Shown: positions 1 to 9,837, numbered from the stretch's first letter. The stretch: 64,000 nucleotides of DNA from Chlamydiota bacterium (GCA_013288005.1 JABDCS010000009.1:1-64000), one strand, 5' to 3'. Program-made: numbers and translations. The notes: generated from the letters alone by a model not told the origin.

Positions 1-1020
1 CTCCGTATTGAAATGCTTAGAAAAGAACCGGATCAAGCTGTAAAACAAAGCTATCTGACGCAAGTCTCCTATGTAAGCTCTTTGTGTGATCGCAATCCAC
101 ACTTGAATAGTCTTCTTATCCCCCCTACTTCTGAAGAATGTAAAAAACTCGCAGTCTCTTCAAATGAGAATAAGACCGGAATTTTTCTGCCCAAACAATT
201 TCAAGAGAATGGTGTACAGGTTGGTGACAAAGGGTTTTTATCCTACACCGCCAGTACCGCGAGTTCTGCTCAAGAACAGCGACTTCCGATATTAATTGGT
301 GGATTTTATGATCCCGGCATTATGGCCATCGGGAATAAGTGTATTTTAGCACCCGCTGAAATTGTGCATATCCTTAACTTATCGAATCAATCGTTCCAAC
401 TTGATCCCAGTTTTGCTAATGGCATCCAGGTATGGATTGAGCCTTTGTCCCAAGCAAAAAACCTTAAGAAAGAACTGCAAGAGGAGTTTCAAAAAGCGGG
501 TCTCGATAAATACTGGGAAGTCTCTTCTTATCACGATTATGATTTTGCAAAGGATTTACTCACACAATTCCAAAGCGACAAATACCTCTTTACGCTGATT
601 GCTGCCATTATCTTAATTGTCGCTTGCTCCAATATCATTTCTTTGTTGGTTCTTTTGGTGAATGATAAGAAGCGTGAGATTGGGATTTTACAAGCTATGG
701 GGGCCCGCACCTCTAGTATCGCCCTGATTTTTGCTTCTTGTGGCGCCGGTATGGGTATCATCAGTAGCATCATTGGAGGAGGAGCAGCGCTCTTAACTCT
801 ACATAATATCCACCACTTAACCCACTTCTTAAGCGCTATACAAGGTCGCGAGGCCTTTAATGCTTTGTTTTATGGGCAATTCCTACCCAATACCCTCAGT
901 CAATATGCTCTTACCTTTATCTTAATTGCCACCCCTTTGCTTTCTTTATTAGCAGGCCTAATTCCAGCATTAAAAGCCTGTCGTTTACGCCCATCGGCCA
1001 TTCTCCGCTCAGAATGTTAA
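1..1020 (+). CDS. LolC/LolE-type ABC transporter permease, 5'-truncated by window edge
   Basis: The reading frame is open to the first base, so the gene begins upstream; 339 codons remain. The visible part is the large periplasmic loop followed by an FtsX/MacB-type C-terminal membrane domain. One hydrophobic helix precedes the typical cytoplasmic coupling segment NDKKREIGILQAMGA, two more follow, and the protein ends with the family-typical AxLRPSAILR tail. Members release outer-membrane lipoproteins from the inner membrane to LolA, working with the ATPase LolD. A LolD gene does lie downstream at 3451, but a 667-residue unrelated gene sits between them. The family (LolC/E rather than MacB) is inferred from the LolD neighbour and the layout. 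Confidence 0.85.
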   Translation, partial: LRIEMLRKEPDQAVKQSYLTQVSYVSSLCDRNPHLNSLLIPPTSEECKKLAVSSNENKTGIFLPKQFQENGVQVGDKGFLSYTASTASSAQEQRLPILIGGFYDPGIMAIGNKCILAPAEIVHILNLSNQSFQLDPSFANGIQVWIEPLSQAKNLKKELQEEFQKAGLDKYWEVSSYHDYDFAKDLLTQFQSDKYLFTLIAAIILIVACSNIISLLVLLVNDKKREIGILQAMGARTSSIALIFASCGAGMGIISSIIGGGAALLTLHNIHHLTHFLSAIQGREAFNALFYGQFLPNTLSQYALTFILIATPLLSLLAGLIPALKACRLRPSAILRSEC

Positions 1021-1160
1021 CACCTGATTGATGTAAATCATCTATTTTTTTTATATTTATAAATTTTTTGATTAACAATAGATTACACTTATCATTGATT
1101 TAAAATGTTTTTTTTATTATAATTGATATATTAATTAAACTTTTAAAATAAAGAAAAGCT

Positions 1161-3164
1161 ATGTCAATTCATTCCCTTTCTCTTCTTGATTCAATTGAAG
1201 AAGTTCAACATAAAATCCTCCTCTGTCAAAACGATCACCTCAGTGGACGCGAGGTAACCTCCGATAAAATAAGAGAATTAATGGGGCGGATCTCTATTTT
1301 AGAAGGTACATGCAATTTTTCGGGTGTAAATAATCCTTCTTTATTGCACCGCGTGAGCATGTTGAAAAATAGTGTTCGAATATTAGAACTATATGAGCAG
1401 TTACTGAGAAGAGAAATTCCGTCAACAGCTAGGAGAGAAGTCGCATCTGGTTTACATGTACCAAAAGATGCAGCCAGACCAGCTCTAGGTCCAACTACAG
1501 CTGAAGACTCTCCGATGCATCTCCCTCTACCTAGAAGTTCGCGCTCCAAAAGGTTGTCACCTCCTCCAGAACGGGTAGTTTCTCCTTCTACACACAGAGC
1601 CTTACCCAAATATCATCAGCCTATTCCTTCATCTACACCTATCCCAACTAGCGCTTTTGCAGCACCAGCCTCTCGACCAGTTCCATCTGCAAAACCCTAT
1701 TTTTTAGAGGGTCTGAAGGCGAGACCATTTACCCGAGCTTCTAACCCTGCTCCGGCTTCTACCTTAAGGCACTCGTCTCCCTCTCGATCATCTCCTGCCT
1801 CTTCATCTACCACTTCGGTATTAGCCCCAGCTACCACCTTATCCCCAGTTCTTGAAGCCAATCTATGGCATGAAGGGCATTCTCCTTTTAAATTTTTGAA
1901 GAATGAAGATCTAACAAAAGCAACTGCTAATACTGTTTTAGAGCCTCACGTTGAAGGAATAGATGGCTATTTACGCAACAAATTTGGTGGCGAGGAAATC
2001 TTTAGATTACGAGGTCATGGGGCAGGAATATCCACTCAGGCTTTCTTAGCCTCCTTAGAATTACAGCCTTCCCTTATCAATCAACGCTTAATGAAACTTC
2101 TACAAGAAATGCAAGCGTTAAATTCGGTATATGTTAGAGATGATAAACTCGTCCACATGAGTGATGGTCAATTGGGTGTCAGGTTATTATTTGAAGATAA
2201 CGATCCACGTGCTCCCACTGCTTGCACAGCCTACTCAAGAAAAATCCAAGAGAAAATCCTTCGTTTAGAAATAGGCGAGGATCTAATCATTCAAGGAGGG
2301 GTTCCCAGGCATGAAATGATTTATCGCGTCAAGAAAACAACTAGTCGCACTTATGAATTCACTATCTATAATGCTAGCAAAGCTATGGGTGTGATGAAAT
2401 ATCATAAAAGCCAAAAATTCCTGCGGCTCTCAGGAGATAACATAAGAACTTGTATGCATTGGCAAAAACGAGATATTCCTGCAGATGCCATGGTAAACTT
2501 TGTGCCTAAACTCATAGCGATGTACACAGCAACAGGAAATTCTCGACTCATTGATCAGATCTACCCTTCAGATCGTACAGGGATGGCCAGAGTATTAAAG
2601 AAGAATCCTTGTCTACCTAAACCTGATAGTGAGCCCCATACAGCTGCTTTTAATGAACTCAGTAAAAAAGAAGCTCTTGAACGTATTGATTGGATTTATG
2701 AAACAGCTAACAGTTTAAGTTCTACACCGATTTCTTATCCTACAGAGGATTTAGAATATGTTCGCTATCAAACCCCTGGAAATTGTGCCTATAGAGGCAA
2801 GGACGTTCTTCATCATCACGAACATCTTTTAGAAGCACGTAGACAAGGGTCTGGTTTGCCGACGAGAGAAAAAAACAGATTGTTAGTAGAGGCAGATGCG
2901 AATTACCAATTGGCTAGATTCAAATGTCATATGAATTTTCTTATTGAAAGTTTCAATCGACAAAATCTGCTAAAACCACGCCAGGAAGAGGATCTTAAAT
3001 TTTTGGGATGGGGTCTTACGGAAATGTTAAGTCGATTTAAGAAAGCGGCTCCTCTAATGAGTTCTCTCCATAGACACTACTATCGCGATTACCTATTTGT
3101 AGAAATGGCTCATCGTCTCGATAATAACAAAATGCAGTGGTCTCCTTTGCGCTTTTTAGCTTAG
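1161..3164 (+). CDS. Modular Ser/Pro-rich hypothetical protein (possible effector)
   Basis: 667 residues, family not recognised. Three parts are visible. Residues 1-95 are a predicted helical N-terminus with heptad-like leucines. About 95-230 is a low-complexity linker rich in Ser, Pro, Ala and Arg. From about 230 to the end is a globular, charged domain with no obvious catalytic motif. There is no signal peptide or membrane segment. The layout (small N-terminal domain, Ser/Pro linker, larger C-terminal domain) resembles the two large proteins at 47.2 and 51.2 kb, although I see no sequence match. The upstream region is very AT-rich and the ribosome site is weak. A type III secreted effector is a reasonable guess, not shown by the sequence. 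Confidence 0.75.
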   Translation: MSIHSLSLLDSIEEVQHKILLCQNDHLSGREVTSDKIRELMGRISILEGTCNFSGVNNPSLLHRVSMLKNSVRILELYEQLLRREIPSTARREVASGLHVPKDAARPALGPTTAEDSPMHLPLPRSSRSKRLSPPPERVVSPSTHRALPKYHQPIPSSTPIPTSAFAAPASRPVPSAKPYFLEGLKARPFTRASNPAPASTLRHSSPSRSSPASSSTTSVLAPATTLSPVLEANLWHEGHSPFKFLKNEDLTKATANTVLEPHVEGIDGYLRNKFGGEEIFRLRGHGAGISTQAFLASLELQPSLINQRLMKLLQEMQALNSVYVRDDKLVHMSDGQLGVRLLFEDNDPRAPTACTAYSRKIQEKILRLEIGEDLIIQGGVPRHEMIYRVKKTTSRTYEFTIYNASKAMGVMKYHKSQKFLRLSGDNIRTCMHWQKRDIPADAMVNFVPKLIAMYTATGNSRLIDQIYPSDRTGMARVLKKNPCLPKPDSEPHTAAFNELSKKEALERIDWIYETANSLSSTPISYPTEDLEYVRYQTPGNCAYRGKDVLHHHEHLLEARRQGSGLPTREKNRLLVEADANYQLARFKCHMNFLIESFNRQNLLKPRQEEDLKFLGWGLTEMLSRFKKAAPLMSSLHRHYYRDYLFVEMAHRLDNNKMQWSPLRFLA

Positions 3165-3450
3165 AAACCGTTTCTCAGCCAAAAATCATCTTCGAAGCTA
3201 CGAAATTTTAATTGTGAACACCCTTAAATGGCAAAGTGTGCCGCTAATGCTGAAATACGGAAATCTGTAAATATCTTTAGAGAGTACTTTAACAGTAATT
3301 TTTGGAAGGGTTTATCTAATAAAAAAAATTATAGATAATTCTTGAATGAAACTGTAAATAAAAACTGGGAAAAGCGCCAAAACTTAATTTGTGGATAGGC
3401 TCTAAAATCTGAATTTCCTAGAATGAGTGGCCTTAATTCAGCTAGGGTCT

Positions 3451-4146
3451 ATGACTGTTATTCTTTCGGCTAAAAAACTAAGAAAGTCCTATAAAGGCCC
3501 TCAGGAAGTCCCCGTACTCAATGATGTCTCGCTAGAACTAAAAGAAGGCGAATCTTTGGCTATTATGGGGAAATCCGGCGAAGGGAAAAGCACCCTACTC
3601 CATATTTTAGGGACTTTAGAACCTCCCTGCTCTGGGTCTTTACATATCAAAGGCCAAGACGCCTTAAAAGGTTCGTTATCTCTTTTGCGCAATCACTATA
3701 TCGGTTTTGTATTCCAATCTTTCAATCTCTTAGAAGATTACACAGTCATAGACAATATTTTGATGCCTGCGCGTATTGGCCGATTAAAAACCTCTCTCGG
3801 CTCCCCTCTTCATAAACGCGCTCTTGATCTTCTAGAAGAAGTAGGACTCTTAGAAAGAGCGGATTTTCCTGCTCGACTCCTTTCAGGTGGAGAAAAACAG
3901 CGCGCAGCCATTGCTAGGGCTCTTCTTAATGATCCTGCACTGTTGCTAGCGGACGAACCCTCTGGTAACCTTGACACAGCCAATTCAGAAAAAATTCACC
4001 AGATTCTTCTAGATTGCTGTAGAAAAAAAGGAAAAGCTTTAATCATTGTCACACACGACACCCATTTAGCAACTCTTATGAATAGACAACTTATTCTGCG
4101 TAAAGGCCAACTCTATGAAAGAGGAGAAACACCATGCGACTCCTAA
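3451..4146 (+). CDS. lolD: LolD-type lipoprotein-releasing ABC transporter ATPase
   Basis: 231 residues, usual for LolD/MacB-type ATPases. Walker A GKSGEGKST is at residues 40-48, the Q-loop FQS near 88-90, the signature LSGGEKQR at 144-151, Walker B LLLADEPS at about 164-171 and the switch His at 202. I chose the ATG at 3451 over a GTG at 3427 because family members start a few residues before the first strand and an AGGG lies just upstream. The protein should energise LolC/E-driven release of lipoproteins to the outer membrane. The last 13 bases overlap the start of ugd in another frame, so the two are probably translated as one unit. Confidence 0.93.
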   Translation: MTVILSAKKLRKSYKGPQEVPVLNDVSLELKEGESLAIMGKSGEGKSTLLHILGTLEPPCSGSLHIKGQDALKGSLSLLRNHYIGFVFQSFNLLEDYTVIDNILMPARIGRLKTSLGSPLHKRALDLLEEVGLLERADFPARLLSGGEKQRAAIARALLNDPALLLADEPSGNLDTANSEKIHQILLDCCRKKGKALIIVTHDTHLATLMNRQLILRKGQLYERGETPCDS

Positions 4147-5480
4147 TGGTAGGTACAGGCTATGTGGGACTTGTAACAGGTGCCTGCATGGCAGAAATGG
4201 GACACCATGTCATCTGTCTCGACATCGATACTCGAAAAATAGCGGAGTTGAACAAAGGTTCTATTCCTATTTATGAGCCGGGATTAGAAGAAATCGTTAA
4301 GCGCAACCATGAAGCCGGACGCTTAGAGTTTACCACTGACTACCGACGAGGCGTTCAGGAAACTGAGGTGATTTTCATCGCTGTTCCGACTCCTGAAGGA
4401 GATGAGGGTGCATGCGATCTTTCCTATGTGTTGCAGGCAGCGCGCATGATTGCCCAATCCATGGAGGGCTATCGCATTATTGTGAATAAATCTACAGTTC
4501 CGGTAGGAACGGCAGAACTTGTGCGGCAAGCTGTAAGTGACGAGCTCAAAAAACGCGATGTCGACTTCTCATTTGACATTGTCTCCAATCCAGAATTCCT
4601 TAAAGAAGGATCTGCTGTCGCGGATTGCATGAAACCCGATCGGATCATTATAGGCAGCGATACGGAAGTAGCTACCGAAGCCTTGCGTGCTATTTATGCA
4701 GCTTTTACGCTCAATCACGATCGTATTCTCATCATGGATATCCCCTCAGCGGAAATGACTAAATACGCAGCCAATGTCATGCTCGCAACACGCATCTCCC
4801 TGATGAACGAATTTGCGGCGATTTGTGAAAGAGTAGGAGCGAATATCAATCAAGTTCGAGTGGGTATTGGATCGGATAGTCGAATCGGTTACCAATTTCT
4901 CTATGCAGGTGCGGGCTATGGGGGGTCTTGCTTCCCTAAAGATATTCGTGCATTACGGCGCACTGCGCAAACTATTGGGCTTGTAACTCCGATTATGGAT
5001 GCGGTCGATGGGGTGAATGAAGAACAGAAAAAACTTTTGGCCGCCAAGATCAAATCGCACTTTGCCTCTCGCGGGGGTATAAAAGGTAAGACGATTGGCA
5101 TTTGGGGTCTTTCCTTTAAACCCAATACCGATGACATGCGCGAAGCTCCTTCCTTGCAATTGATACGTGAACTACTGCATGAGGGTGCCAAGTTGCGCTT
5201 ATTTGATCCGGTTGCCCAGGAAAATGCACGATCCCTCTTACAAGATGAAGAAGGCATTCATTTCTGCAAAGACGAATATGAAGCTGCAGAAAAAGCTGAT
5301 GCTGTCGCTCTTGTTACCGAGTGGAAGCAGTTTCGTTTTGTCGATTTCCGAGAAATACAGCGCCATATGGAAGGAAAAGCCTTCTTTGATGGCCGCAACC
5401 AATATAAGCCACAAGAGATGCGAACAAAGGGGTTTATTTACTATGGCATTGGAATCCCTTCTTCTTCAGAAAAACCCTAA
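4134..5480 (+). CDS. ugd: UDP-glucose 6-dehydrogenase
   Basis: 448 residues, full length for the UDP-glucose/GDP-mannose dehydrogenase family. The N-terminal Rossmann motif GTGYVGLVTG lies at 7-16, the central motif STVPVGT at 120-126, and the catalytic Cys266 in GGSCFPKD. The C-terminal domain has the expected GLSFKPNTDDMREAPS. It oxidises UDP-glucose to UDP-glucuronate with two NAD+, for cell-surface glycans. It overlaps lolD by 13 bp upstream and ispA by 38 bp downstream, giving a tightly packed lolD-ugd-ispA unit whose members have no shared pathway. Confidence 0.95.
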   Translation: MRLLMVGTGYVGLVTGACMAEMGHHVICLDIDTRKIAELNKGSIPIYEPGLEEIVKRNHEAGRLEFTTDYRRGVQETEVIFIAVPTPEGDEGACDLSYVLQAARMIAQSMEGYRIIVNKSTVPVGTAELVRQAVSDELKKRDVDFSFDIVSNPEFLKEGSAVADCMKPDRIIIGSDTEVATEALRAIYAAFTLNHDRILIMDIPSAEMTKYAANVMLATRISLMNEFAAICERVGANINQVRVGIGSDSRIGYQFLYAGAGYGGSCFPKDIRALRRTAQTIGLVTPIMDAVDGVNEEQKKLLAAKIKSHFASRGGIKGKTIGIWGLSFKPNTDDMREAPSLQLIRELLHEGAKLRLFDPVAQENARSLLQDEEGIHFCKDEYEAAEKADAVALVTEWKQFRFVDFREIQRHMEGKAFFDGRNQYKPQEMRTKGFIYYGIGIPSSSEKP

Positions 5481-6372
5481 CGCCGAAGAGCGAGTTCACA
5501 CTTTTCGAGTAGAGATAGAGAAAACTCTTGATCAACTCGTCTCGGAAAAACCCCAGACTTCACAAGCTCTTCTTTATCGAGCAGCACGCTATTCTCTTTT
5601 ATCTTCCGCTAAGCGTCTTCGGCCACTTCTTATGTTGGCTACCACAGAGGCACTTGGAGGAGCCGTTCAGCATGCTCTTATCCCCTCCTGCGCTTTAGAG
5701 CTAATTCACACATACTCCCTTATTCATGATGACCTCCCCTGCATGGATAATGATGATCTTCGCCGAGGGCGTCCCACCTTGCATAAAGTCTATCCTGAGG
5801 GGCATGCTCTTTTGACAGGGGATTTTCTTTTAACTTATGCATTTGAAGTGTTGGCTACCTCCCCTCATCTAGCGGATGGGCAAAAAGTTGCCCTAACGAC
5901 AGTATTCGCAAAAGGTGCTGGAGACGAGGGAATGATTGGAGGCCAGCTGATTGATTTAGATTTAGCTGTAACCGGCAATGTTCCCTCGTGGGAACTTCTG
6001 TGTGAAATGCACAATAAAAAAACGTCTGCGTTACTAGCCGTTGCTCTAGAATCAGGAGCCATTATTGCAAATGCCTCTACTGCTATAAGAGGCTCTCTGA
6101 AAGAGATAGGCCAAATGCTAGGTCTTGCCTTCCAAATCGTCGATGATATTCTCGATATAACGGGTACCGAGCAAGAACTTGGTAAACCAGTGGGTTCCGA
6201 TATACGTAATGCCAAAATTACAGCGGTCTCTCTTCTCGGGCTTGATGAAGCGCGCTTGTTAGCCCAATCTCTCCTTACGTCTGCCGAGAGTCGACTGGAT
6301 CAACTCTGCACTTCAAATGATTACTCTTGTTTACTCTGCCTAGTAAGAAAGCTTGTCTGCAGGACATCTTAA
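5443..6372 (+). CDS. ispA: Polyprenyl synthetase (farnesyl/geranylgeranyl diphosphate synthase type)
   Basis: 309 residues from the ATG at 5443, which has AAAGGGG about 10 bases upstream. A longer in-frame extension to 5167 lies inside ugd and shows no family similarity. The first Asp-rich motif DDLPCMD is at 96-102, followed by DDLRRGRPT; the second, DDILD, is at 234-238. The DDxxD with two intervening residues is the short-chain bacterial IspA type. It condenses isopentenyl diphosphate with allylic diphosphates to give C15/C20 precursors of undecaprenol and quinones, downstream of IspG, which is also encoded in this window (10109-12016). The C-terminus lacks the usual RxxK tail, a minor deviation. 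Confidence 0.92.
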   Translation: MALESLLLQKNPNAEERVHTFRVEIEKTLDQLVSEKPQTSQALLYRAARYSLLSSAKRLRPLLMLATTEALGGAVQHALIPSCALELIHTYSLIHDDLPCMDNDDLRRGRPTLHKVYPEGHALLTGDFLLTYAFEVLATSPHLADGQKVALTTVFAKGAGDEGMIGGQLIDLDLAVTGNVPSWELLCEMHNKKTSALLAVALESGAIIANASTAIRGSLKEIGQMLGLAFQIVDDILDITGTEQELGKPVGSDIRNAKITAVSLLGLDEARLLAQSLLTSAESRLDQLCTSNDYSCLLCLVRKLVCRTS

Positions 6373-6414
6373 GAACATATCTAAAAAATTTATCTCATTT
6401 TTGAGGACACTCTC

Positions 6415-7844
6415 ATGAAATGGACTTCTATATTTTCTTTCCTTTTGTCATTAAGTATAGGTAACGCAATGGCACAAGATCCTAAAATCACGATTGTGGG
6501 GCCGGTCTTGCAGGTTTGACAACTGCTTACCGTATCGAAAAACTGACTGGATATGCAGTCGATGTCTACGAGGCAAGAGATAGGCCAGGCGGACGCGTCT
6601 ACACGGTTCGTATGGGTAATAGCTATGAAGAACTGGGTGGTAAGTCCATTGCAGATGGCGGCGAAGCTACGAATATCCGATTCCTTATAGAGGAAATGGG
6701 TCTTAAAATGGAAACGTGTACAATTGATTTTGCGCACAGAAAATGTTACTACAAGGGTAAATCCACTCCCTACTACAAAGCTTATTTAGAGGGCCCTTTA
6801 CCCGATCAACAATTGTACCGGCAAGTATTGAATTGGTCGCAAAACTCTACGAATATGGCGGAGATTTTAGACCGATTATTTGCCCACTATCCCCTATTAC
6901 GCCAAATCTCCGAAGTGCGCATGCGAGCATACGAGGGAAATGATGCGAAAGACCTTTCATTAGCCTATCTAGAAGGGTTTTGGGACTATTTTCTCAGCGG
7001 CTATAACTTTGCTCATCATAAGCAAACTATGGATTATCAGTTAGAATCTATCGAAGGGGGTAACAGTTTACTCATCGAAAAATTAACAGCTGCCTTGCGA
7101 AGGCCTATTCATTTTCATGCACCCTTACGGAAGATTACAAAAACTCCAGAAGGAAAAATCTCTCTCCAGTTCGATAATCTAAATGAAGTCCTTACAGATT
7201 ACCTCGTCCTTGCTATTCCCTGTTCCACTTTACAAAAAGTCGAAATCCAAGAGGGGCTTCTAGCTAAAGATCAAAAAGAGGCGATTCATACTCTTCAATA
7301 TGGAACGAATAGCAAAATTTTGGTTCCTGTTGCCAATATTCCTGAAAATCCCCCTATGTTTTCTCTAACAGATACTATGACAACCTAGTTTAACAAAAAC
7401 AGATCGATAATGACTTGCTTTTATGGAGGAACCTCAGGGAAGTTCTCTACCGATTCCCCTAACGAACTCTCCCACCTACTAGAAAAAGAACTTCCTGCAA
7501 TTTATCAACTGCATCCGGGAATTTCCTTTCCCGGTGGTGTACATGCAGAGAACCGCCAAAATGAATTGTTTGAAGCCCATAACCAGCCCATTGGAATTAG
7601 TTGGGAACACGAAGAATTCTCAAAAGGAAGCTACTCGAGTTGGGGAGTAGGGCAATTTGCCCTGTTTGATGAAAAAGATGAATCTTTTGGCGAGGAAGTT
7701 AGAAAAGTCTTTCGCCCCTCAGCAGGCACGATCTTCTTTGCTGGCGAGCATACCGCTTTAGACAATCCCGCTACCCTTGAGGGGGCTGTCGAATCAGGAG
7801 AGCGTACCGCAAAAATGCTCAAGAGAGTTTGTACAAATAATTAA
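6415..7844 (+). pseudogene. FAD-dependent amine oxidase family protein, disrupted by frameshift and amber stop
   Basis: An ATG at 6415 with GAGGAC upstream opens a signal peptide ending near GNAMAQ, followed by the first strand of an FAD fold (PKITIVG). The frame breaks at the G-run near 6499-6501: one base is missing inside the GxGxxG motif, and the AGLAGLTT continuation lies in the -1 frame. That frame then reads a flavin amine oxidase (DVYEARDRPGGRVYT, LGGKSIADGG) to a TAG at 7386-7388. It continues in the same frame to the family's C-terminal FAD motif (FFAGEHTALDNPATLEGAVESG) and stops at 7844. Two independent lesions argue for a true pseudogene; sequencing error could explain either alone. 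Confidence 0.85.
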
Positions 7845-7850
7845 ATCTAA

Positions 7851-7888
7851 GAGACTGTTAACTGAATTCGTCCTAAGTTAACAGTCTC
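7851..7888. terminator. Bidirectional hairpin terminator between convergent genes
   Basis: A perfect 13-bp inverted repeat (gagactgttaact / agttaacagtctc) with a 12-base loop sits between the amine-oxidase pseudogene and the convergent sulfotransferase gene. No long T-run follows on either strand. Confidence 0.7.
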
Positions 7889-7905
7889 ATCCTTCCCAAT
7901 CAGCC

Positions 7906-8763
7906 TTACCAATTGTCGTCCTCTTCATACCCAAGAGCAATTAGATCTCTACCCAATTTTTTCTTAAAGGCTTCTTTATGTTCTTCATTGAAGTACTCTT
8001 TCCACCTGCCAATGAGACCCATATTGAAAGTGCTTTTTAAGTTTTGAAAACCCCCTCCTTGCATACCGAAAGGATTTACCTCATCTCCATAAATCATATC
8101 GGCGGTTGCACGCAATACGTCATCGGTTACATGTAGCTCTAGGAAGTCATTGATCCTGTGCATTTGTTCAATTTGCGCTTCACGACTTCCTCCACCCTCA
8201 GGCCCCACTAAGTCCTCATAGCGAATCGTTAAAACATCGGGCTTTCTCGAATATAAATGGGCCTGATTTGCAATTTTTACTAGGGATACTTGAATGGAAT
8301 TGGGAGCTTTTTCTGCAATCTCCCGCACATCATACTCATAATTGATCACAAAATGGAGTTGTTCTTCTAAAGAAGAGGCCAGAAAGGCCTGTCGTTCTTC
8401 ATGAGAGAGGCCGGGCCAGGACCCTTTCTTGATTTGCTTAATCATGGATAGAGCGACATCACGTAAATCTCGAATGAGGACAATTTTTTTTAGTTTAGGA
8501 AGCTGAGCGTAGTCCGCTTCTAATTCTGAAGATAGGCAAAAATGCGTATACAAATAACCGCTCTCTGTTGGGATATAATGTGAAGAGGGAAATTTTGTAT
8601 GCCATATAGGCTGAGTCCCAATAAGGAAGTAAATCGTCTTCATCATTAAATGAGAACCCGCTTTTGGCACAGTGATTAAGGCAAAAGGCGGCACAGGATT
8701 TACGGCCTGAAGAGCAGAAAATGAGACGAATAAAGAAGTAAAAAAGAAGAAGATTTTTTTCAT
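7906..8763 (-). CDS. Sulfotransferase family protein with N-terminal signal peptide
   Basis: 285 residues. Residues 1-20 form a clear signal peptide ending ALQA. The mature part has the hallmarks of PAPS-dependent sulfotransferases: the 5'-phosphosulfate loop VPKAGSH (32-38), the 3'-phosphate motif IRDLRDVALS (97-106), a conserved RYEDL, and the C-terminal GLIGRWKEYF resembling the GxxGxWK motif. The reaction would move sulfate from PAPS to a sugar, lipid or tyrosine acceptor. An exported bacterial sulfotransferase is unusual, because PAPS is cytosolic; the enzyme may act outside the bacterium where host PAPS is present (inference). It lies 54 bp downstream of the glycosyltransferase at 8818-9837, probably in one operon. 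Confidence 0.82.
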   Translation of the reverse strand: MKKIFFFFTSLFVSFSALQAVNPVPPFALITVPKAGSHLMMKTIYFLIGTQPIWHTKFPSSHYIPTESGYLYTHFCLSSELEADYAQLPKLKKIVLIRDLRDVALSMIKQIKKGSWPGLSHEERQAFLASSLEEQLHFVINYEYDVREIAEKAPNSIQVSLVKIANQAHLYSRKPDVLTIRYEDLVGPEGGGSREAQIEQMHRINDFLELHVTDDVLRATADMIYGDEVNPFGMQGGGFQNLKSTFNMGLIGRWKEYFNEEHKEAFKKKLGRDLIALGYEEDDNW

Positions 8764-8817
8764 TGTATTGCAAGCTTTAAAGGGTGTATCAAAAGCAAAT
8801 TTATTTTCGATTTTTTC

Positions 8818-9837
8818 TTAATCAAAGGTTTGATTGGAGAACATAATTTGATCAGAAAGCGCTACATCATTATCCGAGATATAGGGATGATCAAAGATCT
8901 TTTTCCACCAACTTCCGTACCAGTAATGAATGCCTGCTGTTTCCGGCAAAAGCTTGATCGCCTCCGGATGTTGATACCAATAAATGATCTCTGCTTCTGT
9001 TAATGGATAAAAGAATGTCGATGGTAAGTACATATTCCGTTTTTTATGCGCTCCAGCTAATTCATGTTCGCAAATGATCCTCGTGAGATAAGAAGGGCCC
9101 GTTAGATGAATCGTCGAACCCAAAGGTTTGTAGGCAAAATAATTGGCCCGTAAATTGACAACCAAATCATGTATGAGAGGGTGCCCTGGGGCAGAAGCAA
9201 TAATGGCATTACAGAGTTTTGACACATTGAATTTTCTCGTGTAGCCATGCCCTTGAGGCTCAAAAGCAATATAAAAGTCAAAAGAGTGGTGAAGTTCTTC
9301 AAACATCTCGGGATTTAGGCATTCAAGATCGACATCCGCATAAACTCCACCAAATTGTTGTAAGAGCTCTAAGCGCAGTATATCGGACTTTTGAACCCAA
9401 GGAATAGGGCTATCATAAAGAGATTGGTTGTGCAAACGCAGCTGCTGAACCTCTTTATCTGTCCATAATTTATACTCCCACCCTTTCAGCATTGCCCAGG
9501 AGCTCATCCATTTGGAAAACTCTTCAGGCACAGGGCTTCCCAGCCAGATTTGATGAATGATGCGAGGGATACGAATAATAGTTGGGCTTTGAGCTGCTTC
9601 TTGAATGTTCCGGTAATACATCGTACGAAACAGAGAAAAAAGACACTGATTTCTCGCGTAATATTGATCTAAGCTTTTTTGTTCAAAATCAGGGTCTCTG
9701 ACTTCTAGACCCATGCCCAGTCTTAGCATGGAACGATCAAAATCCGGATAATGGATGGCGGCCCACCCTCTTTGTGCATAAAGCACGCACATGACCAGCA
9801 AGATACGAACAACTCGATGTGTCGCTAGCTTGAACAT
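8818..9837 (-). CDS. GT32-like (OCH1/DXD sugar-binding) glycosyltransferase with signal peptide or anchor
   Basis: 339 residues. An N-terminal hydrophobic segment (about 8-27, ending RGWA) looks like a signal peptide. The catalytic region begins with IPRIIHQIWLG (90-100), continues with WEYKLWTD, and reaches SDILRLELLQQFGGVYADVD with the metal-binding DVD at 168-170. This is the signature of the Gly_transf_sug family (OCH1, toxin-type transferases). It transfers a hexose from a nucleotide sugar; donor and acceptor cannot be read from sequence. Like its downstream neighbour, the sulfotransferase, it appears to be exported. Confidence 0.85.
   Translation of the reverse strand: MFKLATHRVVRILLVMCVLYAQRGWAAIHYPDFDRSMLRLGMGLEVRDPDFEQKSLDQYYARNQCLFSLFRTMYYRNIQEAAQSPTIIRIPRIIHQIWLGSPVPEEFSKWMSSWAMLKGWEYKLWTDKEVQQLRLHNQSLYDSPIPWVQKSDILRLELLQQFGGVYADVDLECLNPEMFEELHHSFDFYIAFEPQGHGYTRKFNVSKLCNAIIASAPGHPLIHDLVVNLRANYFAYKPLGSTIHLTGPSYLTRIICEHELAGAHKKRNMYLPSTFFYPLTEAEIIYWYQHPEAIKLLPETAGIHYWYGSWWKKIFDHPYISDNDVALSDQIMFSNQTFD

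Noticed and set aside
5167-5442. 92-codon N-terminal extension of the polyprenyl synthetase
   Set aside because: It lies inside ugd, shows no family similarity, and a good start with a ribosome site exists at 5443.
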